Below are positions 58,701 through 64,000 of a stretch of 64,000 nucleotides of DNA, piece after piece. The notes beneath the pieces are model-generated. The model had not been told where the DNA came from, did not search any database, and was given only the letters and a program-made list of their open reading frames with translations. Source of the DNA: Steinernema hermaphroditum (lineage: Eukaryota; Nematoda; Chromadorea; Rhabditida; Steinernematidae); NCBI GenBank assembly GCA_030435675.1, contig CM059625.1:10540001-10604000 (forward strand), in the 5' to 3' direction. Positions within the stretch are counted from its first letter, which is position 1; each line of letters opens with the position of its first letter. A program made the translations under genes and the position numbers.

Positions 58701-59108
58701 TCTCACTACGGTAAGCGATAACGCAGCTGGTGAATGATCATTTATGGCCGTATAGTGTGCGGAAACTATGCTCCTGACTATCCCAGAAAGCCGAAAGCTC
58801 TGCTAATGTAAGTGAACTATTTATGTGCACACTCATTAATTGTACAACATAGGTCAGAAAACGGCCGCAACAAGAAAGATTCATGGATGTGGACATCGTC
58901 TGAAGAAGATGGAAGCGAAGAAACGGACAAAATGGACCTAGACTACATCCCTGAAACGATGGTCGAGCGTCCAATGACGCACGAGACCGTCGTTGGGGAT
59001 ATGTTGAAAGCCAAATACATCTACGGGAACAACGGAACCAATCTGGATCTCGTCGATCAGCTGAGGATCGAGCGGCTGAAAAAGGAGTTCGGACAGTCAC
59101 AACTGTAA
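49701..59108 (+). CDS. Ig/FN3 cell-adhesion receptor, turtle/borderless (IGSF9)-like, 5' end not found
   Basis: Visible exons: 49701-49870, 52493-52627, 54199-54317, 54359-54421, 54463-54532, 54579 onward, about 54991-55105, about 57303-57561, about 57613-57735, about 57775 onward, the FN3 exons, the membrane exon and two tail exons; phases match at the junctions checked. The protein has five Ig domains (for example RRGQPITLPCSLPQ with TYQCSVS; GEYICLAVNSEG; GWYTCEASNGFG; SGMYSCQAYNSIG; GEYECVLSNS), then two FN3 domains (WEKIKEAKSYKVSM in the second), a transmembrane helix (LLLYIVGGGLVFLLAFLLIA) and a 100-residue tail ending KKEFGQSQL at 59108. This order matches turtle/borderless/IGSF9 neuronal adhesion proteins, which act at cell contacts and in axon targeting. 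The signal peptide exon is not found. Introns are far longer than elsewhere in the window (2.6, 1.6 and 2.2 kb), and the first hosts an antisense gene. Confidence 0.82.
50436..52115 (-). CDS. Secreted DB-module / FN3 / Ig protein, nested and intronless
   Basis: A single exon of 559 aa runs from ATG 52115 to TAG at 50436. A signal peptide (YLLSSCIYFLPFFLVLTTGS) precedes a DB module (CCRRHNIPEACVDALCYPS onward, 12 cysteines), an FN3 domain (SLQVTITDAETVKVSWSPPL), an Ig domain (CVAATSGSP...AGLYRCIATNDFGS), a second DB module (ACCKRLQVKENCLPMCGG) and a second FN3 (NVVHWSTSDKADSYHVYF), ending NGRWKKL. There is no membrane anchor, so it should be secreted or in the matrix. The architecture matches the nematode protein C25G4.10 of C. 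elegans, whose function is not known to me. The gene lies wholly within an intron of the opposite-strand Ig/FN3 receptor. Its lack of introns contrasts with every large neighbour. Confidence 0.88.
   Translation of the reverse strand: MRSSSSDFPPSSYLLSSCIYFLPFFLVLTTGSPSNVAQCCRRHNIPEACVDALCYPSRPPSDINVYGVFEKPHNCQVHLPRISQCLTDGRNHSHCCLTEAKDRDENSCIQICEGRSRFNESTWTKYQTCLALNLPSMLNCFVRGYETIPSQPHSLQVTITDAETVKVSWSPPLVNPRLASQYIVKMKEMDGHRVHERITTGTHVTVGGLLSDTRYKVLAYSVTSDGKHRSLGSDIHMFQTPGQPPKVSAYRSEVRVSRKEKTAIIACVAATSGSPRSEPKVQWLKKTNKRLETVSNSRYNISMYSSGYRRPREYVATIDISRVSPEDAGLYRCIATNDFGSASADITVVLHAHPVPNTHPPDSPLACCKRLQVKENCLPMCGGPQERRIPRKNKERRPQMPLNCSVEISKVLQCSMNYHVDDGACCLRRGVPRVCMYLCDNADVKQSYTPYPCLHHMDEIEQCRIEGERKRPTAVGNLKADAENHSKENVVHWSTSDKADSYHVYFRPGPSEPWSVRTVDGTSRKISQTNKEIAVVAANAYGSSFPVHIVQINGRWKKL
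52628..54198. other. Intron of the Ig/FN3 receptor
   Basis: Between the exon ending at 52627 and the acceptor at 54198 I see no further exon or nested gene. Confidence 0.6.
55106..57302. other. Long intron of the Ig/FN3 receptor
   Basis: A 2.2-kb stretch between Ig exons with no supported coding sequence on either strand. Confidence 0.55.
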
Positions 59109-59130
59109 AAAGAAGAAACCCAAATGTATC

Positions 59131-59136
59131 AATAAA
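59131..59136 (+). promoter_or_regulatory. Poly(A) signal of the Ig/FN3 receptor
   Basis: AATAAA is 23 bases after the stop codon at 59106-59108, giving a very short 3' UTR. Confidence 0.65.
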
Positions 59137-60597
59137 GAGATTATTTTTAAATTGCACTGTTATTAGGGACACCCAAAGTTGAAAGAGTCGAGGAAGTGCC
59201 TAGGCCAAAAACAGTGTACTTCAAAGGGCATCTACGAGGTTCTCTTCATCTTTTGACTTTTACACGTACTCGCAATGGTCATTTGGAAAAAAACAACATG
59301 ACACGTTTCCGAATAAGGACCACTGCTCCTGCTCGTTAAATCATCTTTCCAGCTAGAAATCTGATATTCTCCAACTCCTACACTTTCAAATGTCCGTGAC
59401 CTTTATGTTCTTCCGGTGTCGGACACACCCACTATGGACATCCGAAATATTAAAATGACACCCCGCTGCCACGTTTACTCACAGTTTATGAACCTTTTTG
59501 CCTTGCCGCCCGATGCTGATCAACTTGCAGTGCTTCGTGGTTGGCTGTGATTTATGGGTATGACGTGCCCGATTCAAGTAAATGGTGCTTCATACATGCA
59601 TACTGTGACATTTCCGTATTATTATCAGTCGCTAATTTCGCGTCCGTTTCGAAATCGAACCACAACAATGCTTCCCAACCCGCTATGTGGAGATGCCCGG
59701 ATGTTTCCCAGAATGTCTTTTTCCTAACGGTGGCAAATCTGGGGCGCTCGCTCGCTGTCGTAAGTTGCGTATTCAGGGCAATGACGGCAAGAAATTGAGC
59801 CTTTCTAAGTGAATTAGGCCGTAAGTTAATAAACCTCCTTGCCGGAAAATAAGGTGCGCACATAGCACCTATGGCTGGATAACGATCCTGGTCTGCCCAC
59901 TTTTTCATTTCTCTGTGCGTTTCTCGATCTTTATGAAACGAGGTAGGGAATGTCCCTCTGTGGCGCCAATGTGGCCCTCTTTGCCCATATCTACCAAATT
60001 CCCCCAAAAGTGTTCAAACCGGTTACGCCAAATATGGTCACGAGACGAAAGTGCAAGCTTGTTTAAGAAATTATTTCTTTTTTTTATGACAAAACATAAA
60101 CATAAACAAATCACTGTGTCGCTCTTTTGGTCAAATTACATGGCACTTATAAAACTATCAGAAGATACTGTACAGCACTTACCACTCAATTAACTCGGTT
60201 ACTTCTAAGCCTTTCAGAAGCGAGACAAACCAAGAATTCACGTAGGAGAAAAGATCTCTGCCGACGCTTGCTGATAGCAAGTACTAAACCCTCTTTGGTC
60301 TAGCGATTTTATCACTTCGTTGACCCAAGTTAAGCATCCGTTTGCTTTTCAAACGCCCCCATTCGGCGGACGACAGCCTTTTAATGAGTTGGCGGGGGCC
60401 CCGCTGCGATAAGAACGTTGCTTCAAGGCTTTTGTACTTTACCTGACGCAAATTTGAACAGTCACGCTTTTGACGTTTCATACATAATCTGACGTGTCGC
60501 GCTTATCAGCTCTGCAAGTGCTTCTGCTCGAAGGCAAAAAGTTAGCCGAACACTGAAGGAGTCACCCTTTTCAGGTAACACAAAGCGGCTTAATCCA

Positions 60598-61672
60598 ATG
60601 ACGCACAGTTCGTCGTGCACATTCTTCCGATATCTCGCATTCCTCGTGCTCCTCGGTCTCGTTAATGCAATCCCTCTCTTGAGGTAGCTTCAGTTGCGTA
60701 CCCGAAACAAGGTCCCACAGGCGTTATTTCAGATTTAAACGTTCAACGGGTTTGAGCGAACAAGTTTTGGCGGCGTTGCCCTTATCGAACTCCAAAAAGT
60801 CGTTTTTCGCAATTGGCGCGTTTACGTAAGTTTCTACCACCAATTAATTCCAAACATATATTCAGACAATTTGCTAATGTGGTTACGGTAATGCCTCATA
60901 GACAGTCGTGAATCAGGTGTGCTGACTCGACGCCTCAACCAATAAAGACAATGGTTGAAGTCCGTTTGAGTGGGACCACATCACCTTATCTTTTGCGTTT
61001 TTTCATACTCAAATTTGAACAATGGCACCCGCTAACTTCAGACTGGACGAATTTATTATCAAAAAGCAGTGAACGGTCTGCGTGCAGTTTGCCCAAACAC
61101 TCTGCCTTTGGCACATTGAGTAATATGTAGTCGCGCCTCTTGTCAAAGCAGTTTTCATTGCTGGCAGATGCTGCAAAAAGTGACAAGTGATAACTCCAAA
61201 TTGGATGTTCTATGAACAGAACAATAAATGGTCGTGGGTTAGTCAAAAAATGGGGTATCGAGATCTAAAAAGTATGTAGGATAAACGCTTCTTCGTTGGA
61301 CTCAGCATCCTGACTTCGCGTGTATAGAATAACATTGTTCTGTCATTGTTTTATGATAGTTGCAACGCGAGCGGAAGCAGGCCGCTTCGAATTAGATTGT
61401 CTGCAATGCGCCAACTACGGTGTTCCTTTTTCTTAAGTCTCATGGAGTATAAAAGCGATATAAAGTTCAATACAGCATATAGTGATAGCCGAAAGACGTT
61501 TCTTGCCTGATACATTAGTTTTCTGAAGATTTCTTATATTCATACGATATTGAACTGTAATTCCATATGAAATGGAAAATTTTCTGATTTCAGCTCAATG
61601 GACGAAGATGAAATGGCGGCGTCGAGGGCTGGTCGCAGCGTGGACACTGGGTTCATCGACTACACCTTCTAA
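60598..61672 (+). CDS. Small secreted precursor, neuropeptide-like
   Basis: Three exons join with correct phases: 60598-60683, 60733-60825 and 61594-61672, giving 85 aa. Exon 1 starts MTHSSSCTFFRYLAFLVLLG and continues LVNA, a classic signal peptide with predicted cleavage before IPLLRF. The rest is short, lacks cysteine, and contains basic cleavage sites: FKR, KK and AGR. Processing would release STGLSEQVLAALPLSNS, SFFAIGAFTSMDEDEMAASR and SVDTGFIDYTF. A TTTTCAG acceptor lies 24 bases before the start and AATAAA follows 42 bases after the stop. This is the layout of a neuropeptide prohormone, processed by kex2-like convertases in the secretory pathway. I do not recognise the peptides as a known family. 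The exons are too short to stand out singly; frame continuity, signal peptide and poly(A) signal together support the gene. Confidence 0.68.
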
Positions 61673-61713
61673 ACAAGAAGTGCCCCGTTCGCGGTCTCCA
61701 CTTGTTCCATCCT

Positions 61714-61719
61714 AATAAA
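61714..61719 (+). promoter_or_regulatory. Poly(A) signal of the small secreted precursor gene
   Basis: AATAAA at 42 bases after the stop codon supports the three-exon gene model. Confidence 0.6.
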
Positions 61720-63103
61720 CCATCAAGTGATCTCGACATGTTCCTGCTGGTCTCGCTCGCATGCATATAGAGAGTTTTATTACTGTTGAATTTTGAAGCA
61801 AATGAGATAAAATATTTACGGAATGTTGCACTTCCAGTTCCAGTCGTTTCCCCGTCCACTTGCCCGCAGGGACGAATCACTTTGCGGGGGAGCGCGACCT
61901 TTGCCTTTTGAACTATCTCCGATGATATCGCCTCGAGCGCTCGATAAACAATTATGTTTCGGTATGTTTTTCCGCAAGACTACAAGACAATGACTTTTAC
62001 GATTTCAATGAATTGATAAGAATAATTGAAGAGTGCAGGGCCACAAGGTGTCGGTCCGTACCTTGTTCGTTGGCTCTATCACCATCGGAGGCACTGTGTT
62101 TTTTTTTTGCACTTAGAATTTCGCACTTGAAAGCAAGCAAAATCACTTTGCAATAAACGGGCTTCCGGAAAGTTCAGTTCAACATCTTTGAACAAACAAA
62201 GAGAAATGAAATGAAAGAAATAACGCGGAAACAAGGTCTATTCTTCATTTAAGAATTGTCTATTTTCGTATATTTAGCTAAGATTAGAATGCAAGGAACT
62301 CAATCATTTATAATCTGGCCGTAGCAGAAAGATTCCTTTCGTCCGTAATGAAACTATTGAAGCTGAACCTGCATTGGCGCAAACCATCTCTCCTTGTCTT
62401 AGCCGCACTAAAATCCCATTCTAGATTAGATTAAGGATTGCGTTTGAGCGGGACGATTATTAACTTCTGATTCTGAATAATTCCAACTTCTTCGAACTCA
62501 ACTAAATGATATTTGGAAAAACCTTAATAACCACTTCATGAAAACATTGAGCATTGAAATCGAAAGTACTAAGTCGTCATTTGAAGCACGCGTTCACAGC
62601 AATTCATGACCACCAGGTGCTGGATCGATTCCTTCACATAAATTCACATCACAATCGATACCGTTGTGACCACCACGGTGCCCTTTCCGTGCGCCCTTAA
62701 CCAAACAAACATAAACCAGAGTCGTCTTCCCGCGTCTTTTCCGTACGTCTCGACCGCTCTAGTTCTCCTTTGTCGTGTTTTGAAACAACAGCATGTGTAT
62801 AGATTAATTGGCATAAAAGAGATATTAACCTTGTCTTACGGCAACCTTACTCACACGACAGTTGTCGGGCAGGCTGGCAACCAATCTGGCCGGTCCCTTC
62901 GACGGCACATTTGCCCCCAATCACCGAGATGTCCGCTCCCGCCGCTTTTACTGTTTGTTGCAATCAATTTATTGTCAGTCGCTTTCAAAAGGTCGACAGA
63001 GGTCAATTGGCAAGGTCCGTCGCTTTGTTGAGAGCTCCAACTCCGACTGCCTTTGACTCACTGTTTTCTTGATTAAACTAATGTTATCTTAGAGTAATTT
63101 CAG
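61720..63103. other. Intergenic, upstream of the tetraspanin
   Basis: No supported gene. Overlapping frames at 62666-63056 lack domain signatures and are read in more than one frame. Confidence 0.5.
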
Positions 63104-63967
63104 ATGTATCGCGGGAACAAATGTCCACAATACTGCATGATAATATATTCGGTGGCGTTTTGGTGCTCTGGCTTTGGAATTCTCTTTCTCGGAATATGGA
63201 TGCTTGCCGAGCCTCGAAGAAGCTACATTCTCGACCTAGTCGACTTCTCTGAAGACGACCCTCTACTGCGATTTGGCTGCTATTTCGCAATTGTATCCGG
63301 AATCACAACACTCTTTGTTGGATTCTTGGCTTGCTGTGGAGCAATTAAGGGAGCAAGGTGCCTTCTTACCGGAGTGAGTCTCAACATAAACTATAATTTG
63401 TCAATTATCAAAGCGTCATTTCTTGTTCATATGGCACTATCATTCAGCTGCATTATTGTTTTGCCATATAACATTTTGTTAAAAAAACATTGAACCAAGA
63501 AGAGAAAAGAAAACGCAAAAATATTTATGTATCTATTTATCTTCTCCATATTTTTGATATCGGTTTTAATACCACTATAATAAAGCGCTAATATGATAAA
63601 ATGCAATTGGACAGATAAGTATACTTTCGACTTCTATGTTTTTCTTCTGTCCACAAGACAGGTTTAAGCAACTTCTATAATAACACAGCATATGCTTTTA
63701 CGTTTAACACTATGTTTCTCAATTAAATCTCTTTAGTTCGTGGCATTTGTAATATTTATATTCTTTGCCGAACTCTCCATCGGTGTCTTTGCTCTATTCT
63801 ACCGCGATAAGGTGAGTGAGAAGTGCTGAGTTTTGCTGTGACTGCTTCGCTAATATTCGATGCAGTTCCGCGACAACCGCATGCCCCATTACTTAGCGAA
63901 TTTTTCGACCAACCGATACAACAGAGACAAATGGGTCACACCGCTTATGGACACCATTCAATTCTAC
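63104..63967 (+). CDS. Tetraspanin, 3' part cut by the window edge
   Basis: Exons 63104-63373, 63737-63811 and 63866-63967 join in phase 0. The protein starts MYRGNKCPQYCMIIYSVAFW, with TM1 GFGILFLGIWMLAE, TM2 FGCYFAIVSGITTLFVGFLA and the juxtamembrane CCGAIKGARC, TM3 FVAFVIFIFFAELSIGVFAL, and the start of the large extracellular loop (FYRDKFRDNRMPHYL ... VTPLMDTIQFY). The conserved CCG of that loop and TM4 lie beyond the window. Tetraspanins organise membrane microdomains with integrins and other partners. An acceptor TTTCAG abuts the ATG directly, suggesting a spliced leader or a 5' UTR intron. The first intron (363 nt) contains an AATAAA at about 63580. Confidence 0.9.
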
Positions 63968-64000
63968 GTAAGCATTTCGGTTTCCCTGAAGGCCGCCCGC

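Noticed and set aside
62666..63056. 121-codon frame before the tetraspanin
   Set aside because: No signal peptide, domain or conserved pattern, and a second frame overlaps it.

Overview
This is a eukaryotic nuclear contig, almost certainly from a nematode. The genes are split by many short GT-AG introns, often 42-55 nt. They match animal families: non-muscle myosin II, GSK3, condensin-II CAP-D3, succinate dehydrogenase subunit D, tetraspanin, kish/TMEM167, POP7 and adrenodoxin reductase. Several families are typical of nematodes: the DB module combined with Ig and FN3 domains, a DUF1647-like type II membrane protein, and a family-3 O-methyltransferase. Short introns and moderate GC would fit a clade I (whipworm-like) nematode, but that is inference. 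No bacterial operons, CRISPR arrays or phage genes are visible.

Layout. 1-70 (-): 5' end of an unidentified gene. 618-1395 (+): small TNF-receptor-like membrane protein, convergent with the last exon(s) of a single-pass membrane protein (1460-2116, -). 5435-8847 (+): Ig-like receptor with two possible C-termini. 9886-10383 (+): SDHD. 10774-13504 (+): membrane-anchored short-chain dehydrogenase running into a long acidic reading frame. 13754-15577 (+): secreted O-methyltransferase-like protein. 15820-17403 (-): DUF1647-like type II membrane protein. 19646-27186 (+): non-muscle myosin II heavy chain. 27591-29096 (-): GSK3.

28.3-37.6 kb is rearranged. The 5' part of GSK3 plus a scrap of the CAP-D3 3' flank is present twice, offset by 7,455 bp. 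Between the copies lie a damaged kish gene running in frame into a frameshifted POP7, the first two exons of a mitochondrial ferredoxin/adrenodoxin reductase, a possible phosducin-like N-terminus, and an orphan 322-aa ORF. CAP-D3 (37621-42679, -) follows, then a 215-bp inverted repeat (42955-43803) and about 6 kb with no gene I can support.

49.7-59.1 kb (+) is a large Ig/FN3 cell-adhesion receptor (turtle/borderless-like). Its first visible intron hosts an intronless antisense gene with DB, FN3 and Ig domains. At 60598-61672 (+) three small exons encode an 85-aa secreted, dibasic-rich precursor that resembles a neuropeptide prohormone. The window ends inside a tetraspanin gene (63104 onward).

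The genes do not form one pathway. The clearest themes are cell-surface recognition, actomyosin and chromosome mechanics, and housekeeping genes caught in a local duplication. Exon boundaries were read by eye from GT-AG sites, frame continuity and remembered family signatures; no alignment or search was run.
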